Source: Algorimicrobium algoritergicola
Lineage (GTDB): Bacteria; Bacteroidota; Bacteroidia; Flavobacteriales; Flavobacteriaceae
Direction: 5' to 3'
DNA length: 64,000 nt
Assembly: GCF_008086165.1 (NCBI RefSeq)
Contig: NZ_VSKL01000003.1
Coordinates: 124,001 to 188,000 of the forward strand
In this document: piece after piece, positions 1 to 9,013 of the stretch
Position numbering within the stretch: the stretch's first letter is position 1
How the letters are laid out: each line of letters opens with the position of its first letter
Notes under the pieces: generated by a model
The model's input: the letters and a program-made list of their open reading frames with translations, nothing else
Told to the model about the DNA's origin: nothing
Database searches by the model: none
Program-made: the position numbers and the translations under genes

Positions 1-591
1 ACCCTAAAATCCTATATTCCTGATGCTGCTATTCCGCAGATAATAGCATTATTGGATCATGATGAATTAACTGTGAAAATTAAAACAGAACGCAAAACGC
101 GTCATGGTGATTATAGAAGGCTGCCTAACGGAAAGCATGAAATTACTATAAATTCAAACTTAAATTCCTATCGTTTTTTAATAACGTTAATTCATGAAAT
201 TGCACATTTTGAAGCTTATAAAACATTTGGAAAAAATATTAAGCCACATGGAAAAGCATGGAAGCACACGTTTCAAAAACTGATGTTACCATTTTTAAAT
301 CCCGCTATTTTTCCAATGGATTTATTACCACTTTTAGCCAATCACTTTAAAAACCCAAAAGCTAGTAGTGATACGGATATAAAATTAGCATTCGCTTTAA
401 AACAATTTGATCCACAAAATGACAAAACGTATGTGTTTGAAATCCCTTTTGGGCAAAATTTCAAACTATACAATGGTAAAATTTTCAAAAAAGGAAATAA
501 ACGTGTAAAACGGATTGAATGTATTGAAATTAAAACAGGAAAATTGTATCTTTTCAACCCAAATGCAGAAGTAGACGTTATAAATGATTAA
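1..591 (+). CDS. SprT-like zinc metalloprotease domain protein, 5' truncated by the window
   Basis: The frame is open from base 1, so the true start lies before the window; a TTG at 52 is an internal codon, not a convincing start. The visible part carries the SprT zinc motif HEIAHF (residues 65-70 of the visible protein) and a downstream histidine in HGKAWKH that would be the third metal ligand. The C-terminal part has the pattern KKGNKRVKRIECIEI, a small beta-rich tail usual in flavobacterial SprT-like proteins. SprT/Spartan family proteins are linked to DNA-protein crosslink repair; the role of the bacterial form is poorly known. It is followed by manC on the same strand 62 bases later. Family assignment is firm; function is inferred. 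Confidence 0.88.
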   Translation, partial: TLKSYIPDAAIPQIIALLDHDELTVKIKTERKTRHGDYRRLPNGKHEITINSNLNSYRFLITLIHEIAHFEAYKTFGKNIKPHGKAWKHTFQKLMLPFLNPAIFPMDLLPLLANHFKNPKASSDTDIKLAFALKQFDPQNDKTYVFEIPFGQNFKLYNGKIFKKGNKRVKRIECIEIKTGKLYLFNPNAEVDVIND

Positions 592-653
592 TGAATATCT
601 TTCCAAGAATAGCACTTTAAACAGGCATTCTTGTTAAGGTTAAATGAAACTAA

Positions 654-1733
654 ATGAATAAAAATTATTACGCCATATTAATGGCAGGAGGCGTAGGCTC
701 ACGTTTCTGGCCCGTAAGCACTCAAGATTTCCCGAAACAATTTCATGATATGCTAGGAACTGGTGATACGCTAATTCAAAAAACATTCAGCCGATTAAGC
801 AAGCTTATTCCAAAAGAAAACATTTTTATTCTTACCAATGAACGTTATAACGATTTGGTTTTTGAACAACTTCCAGAAGTCACCAAACGCCAAGTCGTAT
901 TGGAACCTGCCATGCGAAATACAGCACCTTGTATTCTGTATGCATCTTTAAAAATTCAGAAAGAAAATCCAAATGCCTTAATGATTGTGGCACCAAGTGA
1001 TCATTGGATTGAAGACGAAGTTGCTTTTACCAACAATGTAAAACTGGCTTTCGAATTTTGTAAAACCCATGATGCACTCATGACCTTAGGTATTAAGCCT
1101 ACATTTCCAAACACAGGTTATGGCTATATTGAATATAACAAAACGACTGAAACCGAAATTAAACCTGTAAAGCAATTTAGAGAAAAACCAAATTACGAAA
1201 CCGCTAAAGCATTTATAGAGCAAGGAAATTTTCTGTGGAATGCTGGAATATTTATGTGGAGTGTTTCGAGCGTTATTGATGCTTTTAAAAATAATCAATC
1301 GGATTTATTCAAACTTTTTGAAAGCGGAATATCGGCTTACAACACCGAAAATGAAGCCTCTTTTATAGCCGAGAATTATGGTAAAGCTGAAAATATTTCA
1401 GTGGATTATGCTATTATGGAATCCTCAAAAAACGTGTATGTCCTTCCTGCTACTTTTGACTGGAATGATTTAGGAACTTGGGGTAGTTTATATGATAAAC
1501 TAGGTAAAGACGCCAACAATAATGCGGTTGTAAATGCGCAAACATTAACCGAAGATGCATCGGGAAATATGATCAGGACCGACCGAAAAAAACTCGTTGT
1601 AATTGATGGTTTAAACGATTATATAGTAGTTGACAAAGAGGAAGTTTTACTTATCTTTCCCAAGTCTAAAGAACAAGATATTAAAGAAACATTGCAACGC
1701 GTTAAAGATAATTTTGGAGATCAATTCATTTAA
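654..1733 (+). CDS. manC: Mannose-1-phosphate guanylyltransferase
   Basis: Makes GDP-mannose from mannose 1-phosphate and GTP, feeding cell-surface polysaccharide synthesis in the cytoplasm. The nucleotidyltransferase signature AGGVGSRFWPVS is at residues 11-22, PSDHW at 114-118, FREKPN at 175-180 and GNFLWNAGIFMW near 191-202. At 359 residues it is the single-domain form, without the C-terminal phosphomannose isomerase cupin of the 470-residue ManC/AlgA proteins. The ATG at 654 begins just upstream of the conserved nucleotide-binding strand. The next gene starts two bases after its stop, so the pair is probably co-transcribed, although no functional link is obvious. Confidence 0.95.
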   Translation: MNKNYYAILMAGGVGSRFWPVSTQDFPKQFHDMLGTGDTLIQKTFSRLSKLIPKENIFILTNERYNDLVFEQLPEVTKRQVVLEPAMRNTAPCILYASLKIQKENPNALMIVAPSDHWIEDEVAFTNNVKLAFEFCKTHDALMTLGIKPTFPNTGYGYIEYNKTTETEIKPVKQFREKPNYETAKAFIEQGNFLWNAGIFMWSVSSVIDAFKNNQSDLFKLFESGISAYNTENEASFIAENYGKAENISVDYAIMESSKNVYVLPATFDWNDLGTWGSLYDKLGKDANNNAVVNAQTLTEDASGNMIRTDRKKLVVIDGLNDYIVVDKEEVLLIFPKSKEQDIKETLQRVKDNFGDQFI

Positions 1734-1735
1734 AC

Positions 1736-3223
1736 ATGGAAGAAAATAAATTTAACTTTTCTGAAGAAGAAACTAAAAAAGAAACTGCTGCAGAAGAAGC
1801 TAAAAGCGAGGCTGCTGTTGAAGAATCTAAAAAAGCGGTAAAAAAAGATGCGAGAGGTCTTTTTGAAAATATAAAAAAATTCTTAATTGAGTTGTTGGAT
1901 TTTCGTGAGGATACTGATCGTGATGAAACGACTGAAGCCATTAAAAGAGATATTTCGTTTAAAGGTGCAACTGCTTGGATTTTGGTATGTTCTATTTTTG
2001 TTGCATCTATTGGATTAAATGCCAATTCCACAGCTGTTGTTATTGGTGCCATGTTAATATCCCCACTTATGGGGCCAATTTTAGGTATTGGTTTATCTGT
2101 TGCCGTCAATGATATAGACACCATGAAAAGGTCGTTAATAAATTTAGCTACCATGATTGTGTTAAGTTTATTAACCGCGTATCTTTTCTTTTGGTTATTT
2201 CCATTAAGCGAAGATACTTCGGAATTATTAGGACGTGTACAACCAGATATTCGTGATGTATTAATTGCCTTTTTTGGTGGTGCAGCGTTAATTATAGCAA
2301 AAACAAAACGAGGTACTATTGCTTCTGCCATTTTTGGTGTAGCCATTGCAACAGCTTTAATGCCGCCATTGTGTACCGCTGGTTACGGATTAGCTAAAGG
2401 TAATTGGCCATACTTTTTTGGTGCCATGTACTTGTTTATTATCAACACCATTTTTATAGCATTGGCAACATTTATTGTCGTAAAAGCATTACGTTTCCCA
2501 ATGTTGAGATATGCCAATTCAAAGAGGCGTAAACGTACGGCCCAAATTGCTTCTTTCTTGGCTATCATAGTTATGGTACCAGCAGGGTTCACATTTTGGA
2601 AAGTATTACAAGAAAGTAATTTTGATACAGAAGCTAAACGTTTTGTAGATAATGAACTAAAAGGTTTACCGCAATATGAGTATATAAAAAAGAATACAAT
2701 TCCTAAATTTAACGATGGAGACTCCTATATTGAATTTAATACGTACGGTTTAGGTGAAATTCCTGAATCTACCATAGGTTTAATAAAAAGTAAAACGTCA
2801 GATTATCCAGCTTTAGCTAACACGCGAATTGTATTTAACCAAAGTCGTACAGAGCAATATGATAATATGAAGTACATGGAACAAATTAGGTTTCGTGACT
2901 CTGTTGATTTAATCTACCAAACGCAAAAAATTAGTTTATTAGAAGACCGTGTTAAAACGCTATCTGCTTATGAGAAGAATACGATACCATTTAATGACGT
3001 TATAAAAGAAGTGAAAATTAACTACGAAAATTTGGACCGTTTTAGCTATTCTAGTGAAATTGCATCTGACTTTGAAAAAACGGATACTATTTCCGTATTT
3101 TCAGTAAAATGGAATAAAGAAAAAATGAATACAGCCGGTATTGCTAAAGAGCAAGATAAATTAGAGCGTTGGTTGAAAGTAAAATTAAAGCTAGATACGC
3201 TGGTTGTAAGACAAATAAATTAA
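1736..3223 (+). CDS. DUF389 family (TIGR00341-like) integral membrane protein
   Basis: A 495-residue protein with a charged, Glu/Lys/Ala-rich N-terminus (residues 1-60) and then about six hydrophobic segments between residues 75 and 290, including the conserved stretches NANSTAVVIGAMLISPLMGP and IATALMPPLCTAGYGLA typical of DUF389 (a homologue of uncharacterised YrrB/TIGR00341 proteins). The last 200 residues are soluble and probably periplasmic or cytosolic with mixed alpha/beta composition. Function is unknown; no transport substrate is established. It starts two bases after manC and its stop overlaps by four bases the stop of the convergent ABC ATPase gene. Confidence 0.88.
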   Translation: MEENKFNFSEEETKKETAAEEAKSEAAVEESKKAVKKDARGLFENIKKFLIELLDFREDTDRDETTEAIKRDISFKGATAWILVCSIFVASIGLNANSTAVVIGAMLISPLMGPILGIGLSVAVNDIDTMKRSLINLATMIVLSLLTAYLFFWLFPLSEDTSELLGRVQPDIRDVLIAFFGGAALIIAKTKRGTIASAIFGVAIATALMPPLCTAGYGLAKGNWPYFFGAMYLFIINTIFIALATFIVVKALRFPMLRYANSKRRKRTAQIASFLAIIVMVPAGFTFWKVLQESNFDTEAKRFVDNELKGLPQYEYIKKNTIPKFNDGDSYIEFNTYGLGEIPESTIGLIKSKTSDYPALANTRIVFNQSRTEQYDNMKYMEQIRFRDSVDLIYQTQKISLLEDRVKTLSAYEKNTIPFNDVIKEVKINYENLDRFSYSSEIASDFEKTDTISVFSVKWNKEKMNTAGIAKEQDKLERWLKVKLKLDTLVVRQIN

Positions 3224-3987
3224 GCACGCTCTTCTAAATACATTTGGCGTACTTTTTTAAAGAGTTCAGAAGAATATACAAAGTTGGTTACAGCTTCATT
3301 GTCGGTTTTAAAAATAGTATCTTTAGAACCTTCCCATTCTTTTAAGCCGTCTTTAAGAAATACAATTTTCTGACCAATTTCCATTACAGAATTCATATCA
3401 TGAGAGTTGATAATGGTTGTCATATTGTACTCTTCTGTAATTTCTAAAATTAAATTATCAATAACCATTGCCGTTTTAGGATCTAATCCCGAATTAGGCT
3501 CATCACAAAAAAGATACTTCGGTTTGTTGACAATTGCGCGTGCTATAGCTGCACGTTTTTGCATACCTCCAGAGGCTTCACTTGGATATTTATTATGATC
3601 ATCCGATAAATTCACGCGGTTTAAAACAAAATCTGCACGATCTTGCATTTCACTTTTACTTTGCTTGGTAAACATGCGTAAAGGAAACATAACATTCTCT
3701 AAAATAGTCATGGAGTCAAATAAGGCACTACCTTGAAAAACCATACCCATTTCTGCACGTAAATCACTTTTTTGGTTGTCAGATAATTCAGAATACACTT
3801 TACCATCATATAAAATAGCACCTTCTTCTGGCTGAAATAAACCTAATAAACATTTTAAAAAAACAGTTTTACCCGAACCACTTTGACCAATTACCAAACT
3901 TGTTTTACCCTTCTCGAAGGTAGTTGAAATACCTTTTAATATGTGCGCATCTCCAAAGGACTTATGTAAATTTTTAACTTCTATCAT
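3220..3987 (-). CDS. ABC transporter ATP-binding protein, MlaF type
   Basis: The ATPase of a phospholipid-trafficking (Mla/MCE) ABC transporter. Walker A GQSGSGKT is at residues 34-41, the Q-loop FQGSALF at 85-91, the signature ASGGMQKR at 138-145, Walker B YLFCDEP at 158-164 and the switch histidine in NSHD near 203-206. Length (255) fits MlaF. Its ATG overlaps the stop of the upstream permease gene (ATGA), showing translational coupling. An MCE (MlaD) substrate-binding gene, usual partner of this pair, is not in the neighbourhood, so it must be encoded elsewhere. Confidence 0.92.
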   Translation of the reverse strand: MIEVKNLHKSFGDAHILKGISTTFEKGKTSLVIGQSGSGKTVFLKCLLGLFQPEEGAILYDGKVYSELSDNQKSDLRAEMGMVFQGSALFDSMTILENVMFPLRMFTKQSKSEMQDRADFVLNRVNLSDDHNKYPSEASGGMQKRAAIARAIVNKPKYLFCDEPNSGLDPKTAMVIDNLILEITEEYNMTTIINSHDMNSVMEIGQKIVFLKDGLKEWEGSKDTIFKTDNEAVTNFVYSSELFKKVRQMYLEERA

Positions 3988-4724
3988 GAGCTTAACAACA
4001 TTTGGGTTAATATATAGTTACAAAGTATAATCATTACACTGGTCCATACAAATGATGTTGTACTTGCTTTTCCAACTTCTAATGCTCCGCCACGCATATA
4101 AAAACCATAATATGAGGGAATTGTAGCAAGAAGGAACGCAAAAATAATTGTTTTAATAAACGCATAAGTAATATGGAAAGGGATAAAATCCAATTGAACT
4201 CCTGTTATATAATCTTCCACCGTACTATAGCCTCCAAAATAACAAGCTGCCAAACCACCAACAATTCCTAAAAACATGGCAATTGATATAACAAATGGAT
4301 ACAACATGAGGGCTATAAATTTTGGAAACACCAAATAATTAACCGCATTGATACCCATAACTTCCAAAGCATCTATTTGCTCCGTAACACGCATTGTACC
4401 GATACTTGAAGTTATAAACGACCCCACTTTACCAGCCATAATTACTGAAATAAAAGTTGGAGCAAATTCTAATATAACCGATTGCCTTGTAGCAAACCCA
4501 ATAAGCGTTTTCGGAATTATAGGACTCGTCATGTTTAAGGCTGTTTGTATAGTAACAACACCGCCAACAAAAAATGAAATAAAGGCAACTATACCCAACG
4601 ACCCAATAATTAAGTCGTCAATATCATTAATAATTAAGCGCTTCATCACGGACCATTTCGTTGGCTTACGAAACATTTCCTTAATCATTAAAAAATAAGT
4701 ACCAATATTATATAGGTATGTCAT
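3984..4724 (-). CDS. MlaE family ABC transporter permease
   Basis: Inner-membrane permease of an Mla-type lipid transporter. Family-typical segments are visible: an N-terminal amphipathic stretch ending in FRKPTKW, a long core with FFVGGVVTIQTALNM, FAPTFISVIMAGKVGSFITS, and MRVTEQIDALEVMGI, and about five hydrophobic segments. The reading frame extends upstream to a start at 4757, but the added eleven residues are unlike family N-termini; I choose the ATG at 4724 (MTYLYNIG), giving 246 residues. It is transcribed divergently from the PafA-type phosphatase gene and coupled to the downstream ATPase. Confidence 0.92.
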   Translation of the reverse strand: MTYLYNIGTYFLMIKEMFRKPTKWSVMKRLIINDIDDLIIGSLGIVAFISFFVGGVVTIQTALNMTSPIIPKTLIGFATRQSVILEFAPTFISVIMAGKVGSFITSSIGTMRVTEQIDALEVMGINAVNYLVFPKFIALMLYPFVISIAMFLGIVGGLAACYFGGYSTVEDYITGVQLDFIPFHITYAFIKTIIFAFLLATIPSYYGFYMRGGALEVGKASTTSFVWTSVMIILCNYILTQMLLSS

Positions 4725-4831
4725 TTTGCTTTTTGTTCCTGCTAAAATAAAAAACAAATATGTATTTAACGGTAATTTTATTTAGGGATATTTAAAAATC
4801 ATTACTTTTGAATTATAAATACCCTTCCAAA

Positions 4832-6505
4832 ATGAAAAACAGTATTTTTATTATAATAATTGTCTTTATATTTAGTGCTTGTCATGCTCAAAAAGCTCCA
4901 ATAAACCCGACAAGTTCTTCAGAAAAAAGCATAAAAAACGGCAATCCGAAATTAGTGGTTGGGATTGTTGTAGACCAAATGAGATATGATTATTTAACGC
5001 GTTTTTATAGCAAATACTCTGAAGGTGGATTTAAACGCATGATGAATGACGGTTTTAACTGTAAAAACAATCATTTTAATTATATCCCAACGTACACTGG
5101 ACCAGGACACGCCTCTGTTTTTACTGGAACCACGCCAAAATATCATGGTATTATAGCCAATAATTGGTATGATAAAGAAATAAAAGAATCTGTGTATTGC
5201 GCTGGCGACGATAATGTTCAGCCTATTGGAACTTTAGATGATGCTGGAAAAATGTCGCCACATCGTATGCAAACCACATCATTTGCAGATGAAAATCGTT
5301 TGTTTACGCAAATGAAAGGTAAAACTATTGGTATATCTATGAAAGATAGAGGTGCTATTTTACCAGCAGGACATGCTGCAAACGCTGCATATTGGTTTCA
5401 CGGTGAAGATGAAGGCCAATGGATTAGTAGTTCGTTTTACATGAATGAATTACCGAATTGGGTAAAACAATTTAATTCAGCAGATACGGCTGAATCTTAT
5501 TTAAAAGTTTGGAATACGCTTTATCCTATTGAAACATATACTGAAAGTGGACCCGATTTAAATGATTTTGAAGGTGGTTTTAAAGGCCGAGAAACAGCAA
5601 CTTTTCCTTATGATTTGGAACAACTAAAAACCGACAACAAAGGCTTTGACATTCTAAAAGCTACAGCCTACGGAAATAATTTAACAACCGATTTTGCCAT
5701 AGCTGCCATTGCTGGTGAACAATTAGGTCAAGATAATATAACGGACATCTTAACTTTAAGCTATTCAAGCACGGATTATGTTGGCCATAACTTTGGTGTT
5801 AATTCCAAGGAAATTCAAGACACGTATTTACGTTTGGATTTAGATCTTGAGCGCTTTTTTAACTATTTAGATAAAACAGTTGGCGTAGGTGAATATACCG
5901 TGTTTTTAACGGCAGATCACGGTGCTGTTGATGTGCCTACTTATTTAAAGTCTGTTAAAATCCCTTCTGGTTATGTAAACAACAGAGAGACCAAACAGAA
6001 ATTTAACGCCTTTATGACTGAAAGGTTTGGATCTGAAGATTTAATAGAAAACGTGAGTAATAATCAGATATTTTTGAACAGAGCTAAAATTTCAGAATTA
6101 CAATTAAATTTATCTGATGTTCAAGAAACTATTGTGAATGAATTAATAAAGTACGAACATGTTGCTAAAATTTACACAGCAACAACCATGCACAACACAT
6201 CTTTTACAACGGGAATTGAATCCTTATTACAGAATGGTTATAACCAAAAGCGTTCAGGAGATGTATTAATAGTTCCTGATGCCGCATATATATCGTACAG
6301 TAAAACAGGATCAACACATGGTAGTGGCTTCAATTATGACACCCATGTGCCTTTATTATTCTTCGGAAAAGGTATAGCGAAAGGTAGTACTCTTGAAAAA
6401 ACAGTTATTCCAGATATAGCACCAACTATATCGGCTATGTTAGGGATAAGTTTCCCAAATGGTGCAACAGGAAAACCATTAGAATTTGTTTTGGATAATC
6501 AATAA
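4832..6505 (+). CDS. pafA: PafA-type alkaline phosphatase (nucleotide pyrophosphatase/phosphodiesterase superfamily)
   Basis: A secreted phosphomonoesterase of 557 residues. The N-terminus is a signal peptide with FSAC (Cys17), so it may be a lipoprotein or be cleaved nearby. Active-site residues of the PafA family can be placed with the same spacing: metal ligand Asp48 in VVDQMRYDY, nucleophile Thr89 in YTGPGHAS, Asn110, the Lys171/Arg173 pair in MKDRG, metal ligands in SSTDYVGHNFG and TADHGAVD, and the late His in STHGSGF. The Lys-x-Arg pair separates PafA-like phosphatases from phosphodiesterase relatives. A frame-compatible TTG at 4808 exists, but the ATG at 4832 begins the signal peptide. 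It stands alone; PafA enzymes are known to work without phosphate repression, not shown here. Confidence 0.87.
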   Translation: MKNSIFIIIIVFIFSACHAQKAPINPTSSSEKSIKNGNPKLVVGIVVDQMRYDYLTRFYSKYSEGGFKRMMNDGFNCKNNHFNYIPTYTGPGHASVFTGTTPKYHGIIANNWYDKEIKESVYCAGDDNVQPIGTLDDAGKMSPHRMQTTSFADENRLFTQMKGKTIGISMKDRGAILPAGHAANAAYWFHGEDEGQWISSSFYMNELPNWVKQFNSADTAESYLKVWNTLYPIETYTESGPDLNDFEGGFKGRETATFPYDLEQLKTDNKGFDILKATAYGNNLTTDFAIAAIAGEQLGQDNITDILTLSYSSTDYVGHNFGVNSKEIQDTYLRLDLDLERFFNYLDKTVGVGEYTVFLTADHGAVDVPTYLKSVKIPSGYVNNRETKQKFNAFMTERFGSEDLIENVSNNQIFLNRAKISELQLNLSDVQETIVNELIKYEHVAKIYTATTMHNTSFTTGIESLLQNGYNQKRSGDVLIVPDAAYISYSKTGSTHGSGFNYDTHVPLLFFGKGIAKGSTLEKTVIPDIAPTISAMLGISFPNGATGKPLEFVLDNQ

Positions 6506-6546
6506 GAATTGAGAAAATTAGCTTAAAAAAAACCGGTACAGCTTAT

Positions 6547-6813
6547 CTATTTTCTATAAAGGAAATAATTATTTACCAACTCAATATAGGTTTCTTTAGC
6601 CTCATCTTCAGTAATGTTCTGAATTTGAAACAATGCATTAGTTTTAAAAGCGGAGATTAATGGCTTACTACTACTAGGTCTACTATAATCGTTAGTGGCT
6701 TTTTTGAAATAAGCGTATAACCTTAATAAAAAGTCGGCAGGAAACGGCTCATGATGATCGTTAATTCTATCAACAGCTTCTTTAAAGGCGATATCTAATT
6801 CTTCAGAAGTCAT
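6547..6813 (-). CDS. Acyl-CoA-binding protein (ACBP family)
   Basis: An 88-residue protein with the four-helix ACBP pattern: LDIAFKEAVDRI at the start, LLRLYAYFKKATND (the conserved LYxxYKQAT-like helix) at residues 25-38 and KTNALFQI, ending with a helix containing TYIELVNNY. ACBPs hold long-chain acyl-CoA esters in the cytoplasm. Bacterial examples are fewer than eukaryotic ones but common in Flavobacteriia. Its start codon shares one base with the psd stop codon, so it is the last gene of the phospholipid operon, a sensible place for an acyl-CoA carrier. Confidence 0.85.
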   Translation of the reverse strand: MTSEELDIAFKEAVDRINDHHEPFPADFLLRLYAYFKKATNDYSRPSSSKPLISAFKTNALFQIQNITEDEAKETYIELVNNYFLYRK

Positions 6814-7463
6814 TATTTTTCGGCTATAATACTTTCAGCACCACGAACTTTTTGGTTAAGTGACACGTTAATTTTTGCATCTAAAGGTAAAAATAAATCC
6901 ACACGCGAACCAAATTTTATAAATCCAGAATCACCTCCTTGATTTATTTGTTGACCTTCCTTAGCATAATTGACTATTCGTTTTGCGAGAGCTCCCGCAA
7001 TTTGTCTATATAATATAGGTCCGAAAACTTCATTTTCAACAACCACTGTAGTACGTTCGTTCTCCTCACTTGCTTTTGGATGCCAGGCTACTAAATATTT
7101 ACCTGGATGGTATTTACTATACACCACTTGTCCACCAATTGGATATCTCGTAACATGTACATTTATAGGCGACATGAAGATGCTAACCTGTAAACGTTTC
7201 TCCTTGAAATATTCTTTTTCAAAAACCTCCTCTATTACAACAACTTTACCATCCACAGGTGAAACAATATTGTTATTATTATATGATGTTTGTCTTTTAG
7301 GGTTTCTAAAGAATTGTAAAATCAACAATAAAAACAATAATAAGCCTATCATGATTATCATGTTAAGCCATGGTAATATCACGTAAGTATCTGATATTAG
7401 GAATAACGCTACAACAACGATAAGCGTAATTAAAATAATTTTATGTCCTTCTTTATGAAACAT
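6813..7463 (-). CDS. psd: Phosphatidylserine decarboxylase family protein
   Basis: Converts phosphatidylserine to phosphatidylethanolamine at the inner membrane. Two hydrophobic segments lie in residues 5-48; the core includes VSPVDGKVV, the VSIFMSPINVHVTRYPIGG block and the C-terminal FIKFGSRVDLFLP, whose Gly-Ser is the expected self-cleavage site making the pyruvoyl prosthetic group. At 216 residues it is the short, archaeal/Bacteroidota-type form. It lies one base after cdsA and overlaps the ACBP gene by one base, so the three are one transcript. Confidence 0.94.
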   Translation of the reverse strand: MFHKEGHKIILITLIVVVALFLISDTYVILPWLNMIIMIGLLLFLLLILQFFRNPKRQTSYNNNNIVSPVDGKVVVIEEVFEKEYFKEKRLQVSIFMSPINVHVTRYPIGGQVVYSKYHPGKYLVAWHPKASEENERTTVVVENEVFGPILYRQIAGALAKRIVNYAKEGQQINQGGDSGFIKFGSRVDLFLPLDAKINVSLNQKVRGAESIIAEK

Positions 7464-7464
7464 G

Positions 7465-8274
7465 TTATATAATTTCTAAAAACAAATGAATAAATGGAGC
7501 TGCAAAAATAATACTATCTAACCGGTCTAACAATCCGCCATGACCAGGCATAATAACACCACTATCTTTAACACCAGCTTGACGTTTAAATTTGGATTCT
7601 ATTAAGTCTCCTAAAGTTCCAAAAACACTAATTATAATGGCTAATATAAGCCAATTATTAAAACTTAATGTTTCGGTAAAGGTAGCAATAAAATAGCTAG
7701 CTACGGATGAAAAAAATAATCCACCGATAAAACCTTCAACCGTTTTCTTGGGTGAGATCTTCTCGAAAAGTTTTTGTTTACCAAAATTCTTACCAACCAG
7801 AAAGGCAAAGGTATCATTTACCCAGACCAAAATAAAAGCACCTAATAAAATAAATGGGTTATACTCACCATGATAATTAGGTATCAGAACTAGAAACACA
7901 AATGCACTAGACAGGTAAAAGGTAGAGAGTAAAAATCGTTTGGAAACAAATAATGGAATTCGTTTTTCTGCAAATAAATCTTTAATCAAAAGCAGTTGTA
8001 CAAATATAGTTATCACTTGTAGAATGCGTGTAGCTTCACTTAAGCCAGCATCTGTTTTCATAAAAAACTGCCAATAACCAAATATTAAATACATGAGTAT
8101 AAATATCACATAAGGCCAAAAAGATTTATAACCAATGAGTTTTTTAAATTCACCCATACATATCAATCCAAAAATAAAAAACAGTATTATTAATGCGTGT
8201 TCATTTAATAGGGACACCATTAACAATGAAACATATAACAAACCCGTAAAGGATCTTATAAGGATTTCTTTCAT
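7465..8274 (-). CDS. cdsA: Phosphatidate cytidylyltransferase
   Basis: Makes CDP-diacylglycerol from phosphatidate and CTP, the branch point for phosphatidylserine and phosphatidylglycerol. About seven to eight hydrophobic segments are visible, and the CDS family signature is near the C-terminus: GTLGDLIESKFKRQAGVKDSG followed by MPGHGGLLDRLDSI with the catalytic acidic residues. Length 269 is usual. It is placed between the LUD gene (one-base gap) and psd (one-base gap). Confidence 0.95.
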   Translation of the reverse strand: MKEILIRSFTGLLYVSLLMVSLLNEHALIILFFIFGLICMGEFKKLIGYKSFWPYVIFILMYLIFGYWQFFMKTDAGLSEATRILQVITIFVQLLLIKDLFAEKRIPLFVSKRFLLSTFYLSSAFVFLVLIPNYHGEYNPFILLGAFILVWVNDTFAFLVGKNFGKQKLFEKISPKKTVEGFIGGLFFSSVASYFIATFTETLSFNNWLILAIIISVFGTLGDLIESKFKRQAGVKDSGVIMPGHGGLLDRLDSIIFAAPFIHLFLEII

Positions 8275-8275
8275 G

Positions 8276-8896
8276 CTATAGGTCTTCTAACAGAAGTAAA
8301 TATAAATTTTTAGAATTGCTGCCATAACTCATAAAATCATTTTCTTTCTCTTTATTTTCTGAAGTTTTAAAATGTTTTATGGTCGTAATATTCGTAGGTA
8401 TTCTCTTGGTATTGTTGTTTTTTATTCCACGTAAACCCTCTCCAATACTAGCTGTAATTTGGCTAGTTGTTGCAAAAACAATAAAGTTTTCAGGGAATTC
8501 AATTAATTTCTTTTCCGCAATTTGATTTGATGAAATTAATAACGAACCATCATCCGCAATTAAGTTTTCGCAGGTTGTTAAAAAATATTCGGCGTCAGTA
8601 CTGACACGTGTCACCTTTAAATCGGAATTTTTAAATTTTTGATTTAATTGCTCATCATAGATTAACACACTTTTATCTTCCCAATCATTTTCAATAATAA
8701 TGTTGTTTAAGCTATCAAAAATTTCATCTAAATTTTCGCAATACAGAAACTTACCACCATTAGCCTTGAAGTTTATAGTAAACCGCTCATCTATAGGTAG
8801 TTTAATTTCTGGCATATATTTGCCACGCTCATTAGATTTTAATTCGTTATCTGAATCAACAGATTTGGAACCAAAAATTTTTCTAAATAGACTCAT
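8276..8896 (-). CDS. LUD domain-containing protein (LutC/YkgG-like)
   Basis: A 206-residue soluble protein whose C-terminal part, with ADDGSLLISSNQIAEKKLI and ITASIGEGLRG, fits the LUD (lactate utilisation) fold. LutC is part of an iron-sulfur lactate oxidase, but no lutA or lutB is here. Instead the gene lies between ftsH and cdsA in a membrane/phospholipid operon, an arrangement I recognise from other Flavobacteriia, so a lactate role seems unlikely. The true function is unknown. A 117-base gap separates it from ftsH; one base separates it from cdsA. Confidence 0.82.
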   Translation of the reverse strand: MSLFRKIFGSKSVDSDNELKSNERGKYMPEIKLPIDERFTINFKANGGKFLYCENLDEIFDSLNNIIIENDWEDKSVLIYDEQLNQKFKNSDLKVTRVSTDAEYFLTTCENLIADDGSLLISSNQIAEKKLIEFPENFIVFATTSQITASIGEGLRGIKNNNTKRIPTNITTIKHFKTSENKEKENDFMSYGSNSKNLYLLLLEDL

Positions 8897-9013
8897 TTAT
8901 GTTTTTGCTATTAAATACGAGTAATTTAAGGTGTTTTTCAAATATAAAAAATCTTAAACGAACCGTAAGGCTAATTTAAGATTTTTAATAAATGTTAACA
9001 GAAAAATTATGAA

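Noticed and set aside
1726-2346. 206-residue minus-strand open frame
   Set aside because: Antisense to the DUF389 gene; the real gene on the plus strand has membrane segments and family motifs.
6506-6546. Possible terminator between the PafA-type and ACBP genes
   Set aside because: There is an A run and a short CCGG word, but no stem longer than four pairs that I can support.
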